This document shows, piece after piece, positions 18,501-25,241 of a stretch of DNA of 64,000 bases. Below the pieces are notes generated by a model that was not told the origin of the DNA, made no database searches, and saw only the letters and a program-made list of their open reading frames with translations. This DNA comes from Nocardia speluncae NBRC 108251 (lineage in GTDB: Bacteria; Actinomycetota; Actinomycetes; Mycobacteriales; Mycobacteriaceae): assembly GCF_001613245.1 (NCBI RefSeq), contig NZ_BDBZ01000009.1, positions 124,001-188,000 on the forward strand. The letters are read 5' to 3'. The position numbers and the translations under genes are program-made. Numbering within the stretch: position 1 is the first letter of the stretch; each line of letters starts with the position of its first letter.

Positions 18501-21500
18501 CGGACCGGCTGCCGAAGACGAGAGTTCCGGCGGCTCCCAGGTTTCCGGTGAACTCCCCGCCACCCCCACGGCGATCCGTCTCCTCGACAATCCACTGCCG
18601 GGGGTCGAAGTCCGGTCGATCGTGCTGGACCTGCCCGCGGGCCGGCCGCTCGATCACACCGAGGCAGTGGTTCGTGCGCTGGTCACCCGGCATCCGCTGC
18701 TGTCGGCCCGGCTCGACAGCAGCGATCGGTCACCCACGCTGTGGATTCCGCCGCGTGACCAGCGCGGTGACCGGCAGTACTGGTGGCTCGATCGCGAATC
18801 CGGCGAGAACACGGTCGCCACCGACGATGTGGTGCAGGCAGCCGCGGATGCTCTCGATCCGGCGACCGGCCGCAATATCCATTTCGTGGTTACCGGCGCC
18901 GAATCGGCGCGGCGGCTGGTGGTCGTAGCGAACGGTCTCGTGGTCGACGACCGGTCCTGGCGCGTGATTGTCGATGAACTGATTACCGGCGATACCGCGC
19001 CCGCGGCCTCGGAATCGCGGCTGCCGCAGCTCGTGACGGCTCTCGATCAGCGCGCCAGGTCGATCGATCTCCTCGACGAGGCCGGCTGGTGGCGCCGGAA
19101 TCTGGCGGGTGCCCGGACCGCGGCCCCGCTGGGGACCGTCGATCTGCGGCCTCGGCGCCGGGTATCGCTGGCCATCACCGCCGAAGGCACCGCCGCGGTG
19201 ACCGCCGCCGCCGACGCGTACCAGGCCACGGTGCCCGAGGTGCTGCTGACTGCGGTCGCGATCGCGTTACGCACCGGCGAGCAGGGCGCAGTGGCCGGGG
19301 CTCTCGGCTCACTGGTGCGCTACGACGCCGATGCCCGCTCGCTGGTGAGTCGCAGCGATGATCTGGTCGGCGGATTCGCCACCGAGTTCCCGCTGTCGGT
19401 GCAGCTGACCGATATCGATACCGCCGATGCGCTGGTCGGTGGTCCCGCTGCGGGAGCCGCGCTCACCCAGATCCGCGATCTCGTCCGCTCGGTCCCCGGC
19501 GGTGGCGCCGGGTATGCGCTGCTGCGCTACCTGAGCGCCGAGACCTCCGCCGAATTCGCTGCCGCCGATTCGGGGCGGTTCACGCTGCGCTACCGCGACC
19601 TGCGGCCCGCCCGCGTGCACACCGACGGACCGGCCGACGGGGTTCCCCTGGTTTTGACTGTCGACGTCACCGACGACGGCCTGCTGTGCCGTTTCGACTA
19701 CGCCACCGCGGTCTTCGTCGGCGAAGATGTGAAAACCTTTGCCGAGCACTGGGTTCGCGCCCTGGGAGGACTGGCCGAACACGGCCTTCGCCCCACGCCG
19801 CCTGTCCCGGCTTCACCGGTATCCAACGTCGGGGATCCGTACGCAACGACCGGCCGCGACCCGTATACGCCGCGCACCACCGATCCCTACCCGCCCGCCG
19901 GGTACGAGACCGCCGATTCCGCGGCCGGCGCGCGTACATCACCGGATCCCCATCGGCCGGCCGTCCTCGATTCGCCCGCCGCGGGCCACTCCGGCGGCCG
20001 AGTGTGGCAGGACGGCGGGCCCGCGCCGGTGGACCCGGAACCTCGCCCGGGCCACGATCCGAACACCCCGGAACCCCTGCCGGACGCGGAGGTCACCTCT
20101 CTGCTGCGCCCGATCACCGACCCCCCGCATCCCCCTGTCGGCTCCGGTCTGCCGCAGCGCCGGCGCCGGACCGGTGGTGACCCGGCTCCCGCCGTACCCG
20201 AACCCGCCGCCGAGGCGCTTCCACAGCGACAGTCCGCGAACCTCGACGACCGCGCCGATCTGGGCTTGAACGGTCTGCCGCAGCGCCGTCCGCGCTCGCA
20301 GGATCATCCGATTCCCCTGGATTCGCCCGGTGGTCCGGGCGTTCCGCAGCGCCGCCGTCAGGCGGAGGACCAGGTCGCGGGTGCTGAAGATCAGCGTCCG
20401 GAAGCATCCACGTCCGGTGCGGTCGAGCGGCCGGCCGGCGAGGCGCCCGGAGATTTCGCCGACCGGACCGGGGAGGTTTCCCGGTCGCGCTCGGGCGGCC
20501 TTCCGCAGGACGCAGGAACAGCGGACCGGCGGCCGGAAGTATTGATGTCCGGTCCGTCCCGGGCCGGCGAGGACCCGTCGGCCCTGTCGCCGATCTCGGG
20601 TCTGCCGCAGCGCCAACCGCGGTTGCACGATGGCCCGCTGCTGCCGGAAGGGGGCGAGCACACACCCGGTACCGGTGGTTTGCCGCAGCGACGGTCACGG
20701 CCGGAAGACGGTGTGCTTCAGTCCGAGCCACCGACCGGTTCCGGCCTGCCGCAGCGGTCGCGGCGGCAGGATGGCTCGCCTTCGTCTGAGCCGCCGGTGG
20801 ATTCGGGCTTGCCACAACGGCAGCCCGGCGTGGCGGATCGCTCGCTTCCAACGGAGCCCGAACCCGGTCCGGACCTGCCGCAGCGGCGTCACCCGGCCGG
20901 TGAGCAGCTCACGGAAACCGGGGACGAGCGTCCGGAATCACCGCTGGCCGGTCTTGTCGACGTGCCGCAGGTGAGTGACGACCCCGGGGGGACGGGTGAA
21001 GAGGCTGCTCGTCCCGGCTCGAACGGCCTACCGCAACGCCGGCCGGGGTGGCAGGACAGTCCGGGGCCCGGGGAGGCGACGGTTTCGTCGCTGCGTACCG
21101 ATTTGCCGCGGCGCCGGCCGGGGCTGCCGGGTGGCCCGGATTCTTCGGAGCTGCCGGTTTCGGCCCGTCCCGCGGGCCTGCCGCAGCGTCGGCCGCAACC
21201 GGCCGATCAAAGCATCGATGAGGCTTATCCCGGCACCTCTGCCCAGGACCGGCCGGCTACCGGCGCGGATCCGCAAGAGGGTACGGGCGCCGGGCCGGTA
21301 TCGCTGCCGCAGCGACGCCCGGTTCAGGTCGAAGAGTCCACAGATTCCGCACAGACCGCCGAGCCGCCGCTGCTCCCACAGCGGCGGCCCACATCCGGCG
21401 GACGGTCCGTACCAGAGACCCCGGCGCCACTGCCGCGGCGCCGTCAACCCGCCGCGGTAGCGGACGACCCCGCAGCGGAGAGCCTGGAACTGCCGGCCGT

Positions 21501-22815
21501 GGGTGCCGAGCCGGAATCCACGGCCGACCCGGAACCGACGACCTTCCTGCGGCCGGTCACCGATGTGGAGACCACTGCGTACCTGTCGCCGATTCGCGAT
21601 CTCGGCCCCCGCGACGACGAGAACACTCTGCTGTCGCTGTTGGACGCCCAGGTGGCGCGCACACCTGCCGACCCGGCTGTCCGGCAGGGTGCTCGGTTGC
21701 TCAGCTATGTCGAACTCGACCGCAAATCGCGGGCGCTGTCGGTGGAGCTGATCCGGTTCGGTGTCGGAGCGCAGACCCCGGTTGCGGTGGCCATGCGACC
21801 AGGAATCGACCTGGTGGTCGCGGTCTGCGCGGTATTGCGTGCGGGCGGTGCCTATGTACCGGTGGATCCGGGTGGTTCCGCCGAGGACCTCGACCGGGTG
21901 CTGGCGTCGGCGGAGCCGATCTGCGTGCTGAGCATTTCCGACGACGGCGTGACCACGGGTACCGGTATCCCGGTCGTCGCGATCGACCTGCTCTATCTGG
22001 ACCTGCCGACCGATCCGGCCGCGGACCCCGTGGTGGACGCCGACGATCTCGCCGATATCCGCTACCGGCCTGATATGGCGACAGGGGTCACGGGGACGCA
22101 CCGGCAGATGGTCGAACGGTTGCGCCGGGCGCAGCGCAGCCATCCGTACGATTCGGCGGATCTGGTGCTGCACGCGGCGCCCACGGTCGGCGATATCACC
22201 CTCTGGGAGCTGTTCCGGCCGCTGCACAGCGGCGCGCAGATCTTGATGCCCGACCATCCCGGCCGGGCCGCGGATCTGTCGCGGTCGATAGCCGCCAACC
22301 GGGTGACAGTCGTGCATGTCGTCCCGGCGCTGCTGGACCGGTTCCTCGATTCGGTGACCGACGGGGGTGGCCGGGCCGCGCATCCGAGTCTGCGGCGGCT
22401 CGTCGTGGACGGTGCCGCTCTGCCGTCGGGTGGGGTGGAACGGTTCATGAATCTGCTGCCCGGCGCGGAATTGGTCATCTGGTACGGGCACAGCGAGACG
22501 GGTGTGATCACCGTCGGGTCGGTCGGTGGGCGGCCGGTCACCAACGATCGGGTGTATCTGCTGGACGAACAACTGCGTCCGGTGCCGCCGGGCACCGCGG
22601 GGGAGATGTACATCGGCGGGCCGCAGCTGGCACGCGGTTTCTACGAGGCCGCGAGCGAAACTGCCGCCCGGTTCGTCGCCGCCGCCGGCGGCGGCCGGTT
22701 GTATCGCACCGGCGATATCGTGCGGCGTCGCGCCGGTGTGCTGGAATACCTGGGGCGGGTGGAACGGTACGGCGGGTCGTTGCCGGTCGGTTCGCGGCGT
22801 GGCGGGCATGATTAG
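12529..22815 (+). CDS. Giant NRPS-like protein 2 with degenerate domains and LPQRR-repeat linker
   Basis: About 3,428 residues; GTG start with ggga seven bases upstream. Domains by base position: adenylation-like 1 (12590-13800), ATP loop replaced by VTYVADGETLPDGVVV; disordered linker (13830-14810); condensation-like (14820-16130, HRILADD for HHxxxDG); adenylation-like 2 (16145-17740), loop CVSAAADGPELAV, GRTDHQVRFRGHRLRL kept, terminal Lys motif changed to NSAGEPDSDRL; Ala/Gly/Asp-rich linker (17750-18540) where a carrier domain would be expected; epimerisation-like (18550-19790, NGLVVDD); linker with about 15 LPQRR-type motifs (19800-21620); truncated adenylation-like 3 (21620-22812), ATP loop destroyed. 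I find no carrier domain at all. It lies 209 bases after giant protein 1 on the same strand, so the two are probably one unit. Confidence 0.85.
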   Translation: MTRPVRSRPQRTRRPRVTTLPQLIANAVETNPDGVALVLADGTGPLEQVGYAELDAWSSRLARALIARGIGPEDLVAVAVPRSLDAVLAVWAVAKTGAGFVPIDPAYPPGWVAHLLVDAGAVYGLSVSWVRTELPEEIDWLQVDTVDTARSLEQFSADAVTYADRVRPLRAEHPAYVTYVADGETLPDGVVVTQAGLSGLCSEQQGRYRVEPDDRTLNFAPLPSDSSVLELLLALGGAATMVVVSPLVSRADELAALLRRTGVTHAYLPADALDLIDPAGLDELGVVIAGRRPCTPETVQRWAIPVTGGSSRALYQGYGPAEATVMTSISSPLVPGGPLSLGAPIRGVTAHILDEQLDAVTDGAVGELYLGGTQLARGYHRRPGRTAQLLVADPFAADGARLYRTGDLVRRGSGGAMEYVGRVELPALEGPAVISPPSRDEPAPPPESPAGELPDYEQSLPIRDPAPTARPVHDLDRTDGGFGASGPDFGPGTSAPQDADPAASAVPEPVSQDHGFAAHSNGLSPDSLPENGSRPASEQRDMELPGRGYLEMPDRRQPLPSRSPHGAAEPFEPAVADSPGPGLHGEPETYGAPETAGPGAGERADRGEPVDSGLSQPGFAAAPERRRFEDSADDWLRSGQQLPGPSGGPEDPANQLPAAADRSPGTADALPVRGSSAPIPSDATAFYENPLSAGRESDRRAERGTAVSGPAQPLSSRPDWAVPPAWSAEPELPSRPGVGPGAPPDPGAADATRPPGPPAVVERPATIALSPGQLRLWERNQSAPGTAVETITAAMHLTGPLDATAMQAAVADVVDRHETLRTVYPANGAVPQQVVLPREQAVPEVVAETVPAADLGEWLHALSQTDFDAADAEQVPVRFALAELGPREHVVAVVVHRILADDASAGLLLRDLLRAFLGRRNRSRPLWQPLSIQYLDYFLGRRAELGDIADPDSVAARRLAFWREYLAELPARLEFPADTAAAATGHGIHAFDIGTRTHRRIAEIAQRAGTSEFIVLRAAFAVLLARSGTVADIVLSSSVRGGDERELDDAIGPYANTVVLRTRIDPAESFLDLVQRVAESDRRAFANADLPFELLTEALGIDDSLFDVAIALRHNDIPRLEMPSLATEPVEVPATPDGAALGLIIDPHRAPDGSPDGIAAAFRFAADRIGRTAVAEVARRFQRVLTVAGGDPDGPVGDIDLLSRADLDRLLVVWNDTRYPVAPELLLDGYRRTVAIRPDTMAVADSETELSYKEFDGRVNRLARRLIEAGVGAETVVGIATRCTPDLVVAIYAVLTAGGAYLPLDPRDPAHWTAQVIDTATPALVLADRTSESPAAEAVRASRWSAPVLLVDSDELGQYSTEPVRSAELIRPARPGNPACVMCVSAAADGPELAVLSHTALNNQITLMLAQTPLGFTDVYLQRNAATAATSLWGFFLPLRAGAELVLAGPANARQIAEAVTAHGVTVTDFGPAELAEFAELIDPDRVGTLREIFVTGELLSPEIVSALRTRCSAQVHNLYGTCETAVSATSWPAAGSAERSVPIGLPQWNTRVYVLDARLRPVPPGVPGELYLAGDQLARGYADRPGLTADRFVANPFGYGQRMYRTGDLVLWRDATHATPHRLDLLGRTDHQVRFRGHRLRLHVIAAALRTLPGITDAAVLARTVAAGSDPTAPGSRLAAYVVPEHGVDPDLDRVRAGLGGLLPASLLPVAYQVVEQIPSNSAGEPDSDRLPDPDDVPVLSTVLEPRPTESVALPANRGGEPAAGAVETSTSDAYGFGDAHPANPDPAGRADVRTTATDVLDDTRAADMADDAEAGTANTDPAGRAGARAVGPADLAGGGPANTGVVGDAGRGGGAGGPADTDVAEAVGFRATAGSAGGGPADVDVVGEAGRGSAAVDAAGGRAAETGVAGRPDTRTNSGADTATVTGAGPRSGDSAAVDAGAADLVGVRSGFGAADGTRPGEGDASAFDAGTSPAAGAAAVASVSESQHGPAAEDESSGGSQVSGELPATPTAIRLLDNPLPGVEVRSIVLDLPAGRPLDHTEAVVRALVTRHPLLSARLDSSDRSPTLWIPPRDQRGDRQYWWLDRESGENTVATDDVVQAAADALDPATGRNIHFVVTGAESARRLVVVANGLVVDDRSWRVIVDELITGDTAPAASESRLPQLVTALDQRARSIDLLDEAGWWRRNLAGARTAAPLGTVDLRPRRRVSLAITAEGTAAVTAAADAYQATVPEVLLTAVAIALRTGEQGAVAGALGSLVRYDADARSLVSRSDDLVGGFATEFPLSVQLTDIDTADALVGGPAAGAALTQIRDLVRSVPGGGAGYALLRYLSAETSAEFAAADSGRFTLRYRDLRPARVHTDGPADGVPLVLTVDVTDDGLLCRFDYATAVFVGEDVKTFAEHWVRALGGLAEHGLRPTPPVPASPVSNVGDPYATTGRDPYTPRTTDPYPPAGYETADSAAGARTSPDPHRPAVLDSPAAGHSGGRVWQDGGPAPVDPEPRPGHDPNTPEPLPDAEVTSLLRPITDPPHPPVGSGLPQRRRRTGGDPAPAVPEPAAEALPQRQSANLDDRADLGLNGLPQRRPRSQDHPIPLDSPGGPGVPQRRRQAEDQVAGAEDQRPEASTSGAVERPAGEAPGDFADRTGEVSRSRSGGLPQDAGTADRRPEVLMSGPSRAGEDPSALSPISGLPQRQPRLHDGPLLPEGGEHTPGTGGLPQRRSRPEDGVLQSEPPTGSGLPQRSRRQDGSPSSEPPVDSGLPQRQPGVADRSLPTEPEPGPDLPQRRHPAGEQLTETGDERPESPLAGLVDVPQVSDDPGGTGEEAARPGSNGLPQRRPGWQDSPGPGEATVSSLRTDLPRRRPGLPGGPDSSELPVSARPAGLPQRRPQPADQSIDEAYPGTSAQDRPATGADPQEGTGAGPVSLPQRRPVQVEESTDSAQTAEPPLLPQRRPTSGGRSVPETPAPLPRRRQPAAVADDPAAESLELPAVGAEPESTADPEPTTFLRPVTDVETTAYLSPIRDLGPRDDENTLLSLLDAQVARTPADPAVRQGARLLSYVELDRKSRALSVELIRFGVGAQTPVAVAMRPGIDLVVAVCAVLRAGGAYVPVDPGGSAEDLDRVLASAEPICVLSISDDGVTTGTGIPVVAIDLLYLDLPTDPAADPVVDADDLADIRYRPDMATGVTGTHRQMVERLRRAQRSHPYDSADLVLHAAPTVGDITLWELFRPLHSGAQILMPDHPGRAADLSRSIAANRVTVVHVVPALLDRFLDSVTDGGGRAAHPSLRRLVVDGAALPSGGVERFMNLLPGAELVIWYGHSETGVITVGSVGGRPVTNDRVYLLDEQLRPVPPGTAGEMYIGGPQLARGFYEAASETAARFVAAAGGGRLYRTGDIVRRRAGVLEYLGRVERYGGSLPVGSRRGGHD
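20140..21450 (+). repeat. Imperfect LPQRR-type repeats within giant NRPS-like protein 2
   Basis: About 15 imperfect copies of a short motif, mostly GLPQRR, GLPQRQ or LPRRR, occur roughly every 25-35 residues in a Pro/Gly/Glu/Asp-rich linker. Examples are SGLPQRRRR, NGLPQRRPR, GGLPQRRSR, DLPQRRHP and SLPQRRPV. The DNA copies vary at third positions, so this is a protein-level repeat and not a recent DNA tandem array. Confidence 0.85.
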
Positions 22816-23012
22816 CGCCATCAGCGCGACCGAACCGAGATATTCGGACAACGCTACGGTAACGATATGCCCACGCCGTACGACTACACAGGCGGAAACT
22901 CCGGGGCGGTCGATTCGTGCCCGGATACTGTGAGCGTTCGGTCCGGGACCCGGCCTGTGCCGGTGTGTGGAAAGAGCCGAATGAACATTCGATACGAAGC
23001 GAAGGTGCGAAA

Positions 23013-24083
23013 TTGATACGTCGACTCAGCCGGCGTGGCGGAAGACGCGCCGCGGCGATGGTCGCGGCCACAGCGGTGTTCGCGGGAATGATGACGGGGC
23101 TCGGTGGTGGTACCGCAGCGGCGGCCGACCCGATCATCGAGTCCAAGACTCTGCTCGCCGACCCCACCTCGCCCAACGGGTCGCGGATTGTCAAGGCCGA
23201 GTACAAGGACGATCGCAACCTGCGCCTGTATGTGCACTCGACGGCCATGGACAAGGAGATCGTCGTCGATGTCCAGCGTCCGGCCGACGCCTCGGAGCCC
23301 CGGCCCACGCTGTATCTGCTGAACGGTGCGGGCGGCGGCGAGGATTCCGCATCGTGGCAGGCACAGACCAATACGCTCGAATTCTTGTCCGACAAGAATG
23401 TGAACGTGGTCCAGCCGATCGGTGGTAGCTGGACCTACTACACCGACTGGATCGCCGATGATCCGGCGCTCGGCCGCAACAAGTGGAAGACCTTCTTCAC
23501 CGAGGAACTTCCGCCGCTGGTCGACGGCGCGCTCGGCACCAACGGTGTGAACGCCCTCGCCGGCCTGTCGACCTCCGCCACCACCGTGCTGGCCCTCCCG
23601 ATCGGGAATCCGGGCCTGTACAAGGCGGCCGCCTCCTACAGCGGTTGCGCGCAGACCAGCGATCCGGTGGGGTCGGAATTCGTGAAGCTCACCGTCGAGA
23701 CGTGGGGCGGTGGCGACACCATGAACATGTGGGGTCCGCAGGGCTCGGAGGCGTGGGTCGCGAACGATCCGTTCGTCCACGCCGAGGCGCTGCGCGGTAT
23801 GGAACTCTACGTGTCCACCGGTAACGGCCTGCCCGGCCGCTGGGACACGCTGGACGGCCCGCACACGCTGCCGGGGTCCTACGGCCTGGCCAACCAGATC
23901 CTGGTCGGTGGTGTCATCGAAGCGGGTACGAATTTCTGCACCCACAACCTGAAGGGCCGGCTGGATTCGATGGGTATCCCGGCGACCTTCAACTTCCGTG
24001 ATTCGGGCACCCACTCGTGGGGCTACTGGGAAGACGAGTTCCGGGCTTCCTGGCCGGTGCTCGCCCGTGGCCTGGGGGTCTGA
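23013..24083 (+). CDS. Exported esterase of the mycolyltransferase (antigen 85) family
   Basis: About 356 residues. The best start is TTG at 23013, seven bases after gaagg. It gives a standard signal peptide (RRLSRRGGRRAAAMVAATAVFAG, cleavage near TAAAADP). The mature part is an alpha/beta hydrolase like Ag85, which transfers mycolic acids to trehalose or arabinogalactan. It has LYLLNGAGGG near the N-terminus, GLSTSAT as the nucleophile elbow (Ag85 has GLSMAAS) and GTHSWGYWEDEF with the catalytic His. Two Cys in the mature region could form a disulphide. It stands alone, downstream of the giant NRPS-like genes. Whether it is a true mycolyltransferase or a related esterase cannot be settled by reading. 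Confidence 0.85.
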   Translation: MIRRLSRRGGRRAAAMVAATAVFAGMMTGLGGGTAAAADPIIESKTLLADPTSPNGSRIVKAEYKDDRNLRLYVHSTAMDKEIVVDVQRPADASEPRPTLYLLNGAGGGEDSASWQAQTNTLEFLSDKNVNVVQPIGGSWTYYTDWIADDPALGRNKWKTFFTEELPPLVDGALGTNGVNALAGLSTSATTVLALPIGNPGLYKAAASYSGCAQTSDPVGSEFVKLTVETWGGGDTMNMWGPQGSEAWVANDPFVHAEALRGMELYVSTGNGLPGRWDTLDGPHTLPGSYGLANQILVGGVIEAGTNFCTHNLKGRLDSMGIPATFNFRDSGTHSWGYWEDEFRASWPVLARGLGV

Positions 24084-24126
24084 TCCCGGCTCCGCGCCGC
24101 TGAGGAAGGCGTGAGATAAGTCGAAT

Positions 24127-24161
24127 ATTGGCGGCCCGGTCGAATCGACCGGGCCGCCAAT
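24127..24161. terminator. Terminator hairpin after the Ag85-like gene
   Basis: attggcggcccggtcga / tcgaccgggccgccaat is a 17-bp perfect inverted repeat with a single central base. It lies 44 bases after the mycolyltransferase-like gene, which is convergent with the enoyl-CoA hydratase gene. Confidence 0.8.
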
Positions 24162-24251
24162 GGTTTCCGTACAGGCGGGCGATCACCCGAAGATCGGGCC
24201 GGAGCTTGTCGGTGCGGGCCGGCCGGTGGTGTTTCACCCCGGAACAGAACA

Positions 24252-24279
24252 ACGGCCCGGCCGAATCGACCGGGCCGTC
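24252..24279. terminator. Second terminator hairpin, serving the enoyl-CoA hydratase gene
   Basis: acggcccgg...ccgggccgt, with an inner cga/tcg pair, closely resembles the hairpin about 120 bases to the left and sits 20 bases past the stop of the minus-strand enoyl-CoA hydratase gene. The shared core suggests that the two hairpins are related copies. Confidence 0.65.
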
Positions 24280-24299
24280 CTGGTAGTCCGGGGCGGCAC

Positions 24300-25109
24300 C
24301 TACTCCGCGAAGACCGCTTTGCGCTTGCCCAGCATGGCGGCGGCGCCCTCGAAGAAGTCGGGCGACTGCAGCAGTTCGACCTGCCCGGCTTTCTCGTCGG
24401 CGAGGGCGGTGTCCAGCGCGGCCAAGGTAGCGCGGTTGAGGGCCTTCTTGGTGAGCTCCAGTGCCCGGCGGGGGCCGTGGCCGATCTTTTCGGCGGCGGC
24501 CTCGACGGCGGCATCCAGTTCGTCGGTGGTCGCCAGGACATCGGTGAACAGGCCCTCGGCGCGGGCGGCCGGGGCGGGCAGGCGCTCGCCCAGCAATGCC
24601 AGGCGGGCGGCCAGGGGGCGACCTGCCGCCGCAGCGACCAGGGCCGCGGCGCCGCCGTCGGGCATCAGGCCGATATTGACGAAGGCCAGTAGTAGGTAGG
24701 AGTCGGTTTCGGCGTAGACCAGGTCGGCGGCCAGCGCGATACCGACACCGACCCCGGCGGCCGCACCCCGGATCCGGGAGATCACGGGGACCGGCATATC
24801 CACAATGGCGCGGACCAGACGGTTCGCCGCATCCATCACCATTTCCGGGGTGATTCCGCGGGCGCCTTCTCCGGCGCCGGCGGCCAGATCGGCGCCGGTG
24901 CAGAAATCGCCGCCCGCACCGGTGAGTACGACGACGCGGACCGATGTGTCTTCGGCGGCGGCTAGGAAGGTGTCGCCGAGCGCGACCAGGCTGTCGTAGT
25001 CGAGGGCGTTCTTGCGCTTGGGTTTGGTGAGCGTCACCCGCAGCACCCGGCCGTCGTGCACCGCGGAGAAACCCGCCGGCTGTGTTGTGGGGGAATCTGT
25101 GTTGACCAT
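24300..25109 (-). CDS. Enoyl-CoA hydratase/isomerase family protein
   Basis: A 269-residue crotonase-fold protein, presumably hydrating or isomerising a 2-enoyl-CoA in fatty-acid or related catabolism. An ATG start follows ggag at six bases. N-terminal LTKPKRKNALDYDSLVAL is the usual substrate-binding region. The oxyanion-hole residues are in GGDFCTGADLAAG and RGAAAGVGVGIALAADL. The position of one usual catalytic Glu (region FVNIGLMPDGGA) is Asp-Gly, as in many isomerase-like or uncharacterised paralogues, so the exact reaction is open. It is divergent from the tandem TetR regulator, which probably represses it. Confidence 0.88.
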   Translation of the reverse strand: MVNTDSPTTQPAGFSAVHDGRVLRVTLTKPKRKNALDYDSLVALGDTFLAAAEDTSVRVVVLTGAGGDFCTGADLAAGAGEGARGITPEMVMDAANRLVRAIVDMPVPVISRIRGAAAGVGVGIALAADLVYAETDSYLLLAFVNIGLMPDGGAAALVAAAAGRPLAARLALLGERLPAPAARAEGLFTDVLATTDELDAAVEAAAEKIGHGPRRALELTKKALNRATLAALDTALADEKAGQVELLQSPDFFEGAAAMLGKRKAVFAE

Positions 25110-25156
25110 GTGCGCTCCATCGGGTGCTGTCCGGTGCCGGTCGGCGTGCGAATACC

Positions 25157-25192
25157 GGTTAACATTGCGAATTGTGGTTAACTTAGGTTGAC
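25157..25192. promoter_or_regulatory. Repeated GGTTAAC operator-like elements
   Basis: GGTTAAC at 25157-25163 and 25176-25182, followed by GGTTGAC at 25186-25192, lie in the 132-base divergent gap between the enoyl-CoA hydratase gene and the TetR-type gene. The two GTTAAC cores make a symmetric site. This is a natural place for TetR autorepression; binding is inferred. Confidence 0.45.
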
Positions 25193-25241
25193 TTGTCGGG
25201 CGCTGTCAACACCGGCGGCGTCGCCACGGAACGGAGAATGC

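Noticed and set aside
3275..22815. Giant NRPS-like genes as ordinary active synthetases with a predictable peptide
   Set aside because: Missing ATP loops, catalytic His and carriers make collinearity predictions meaningless here.
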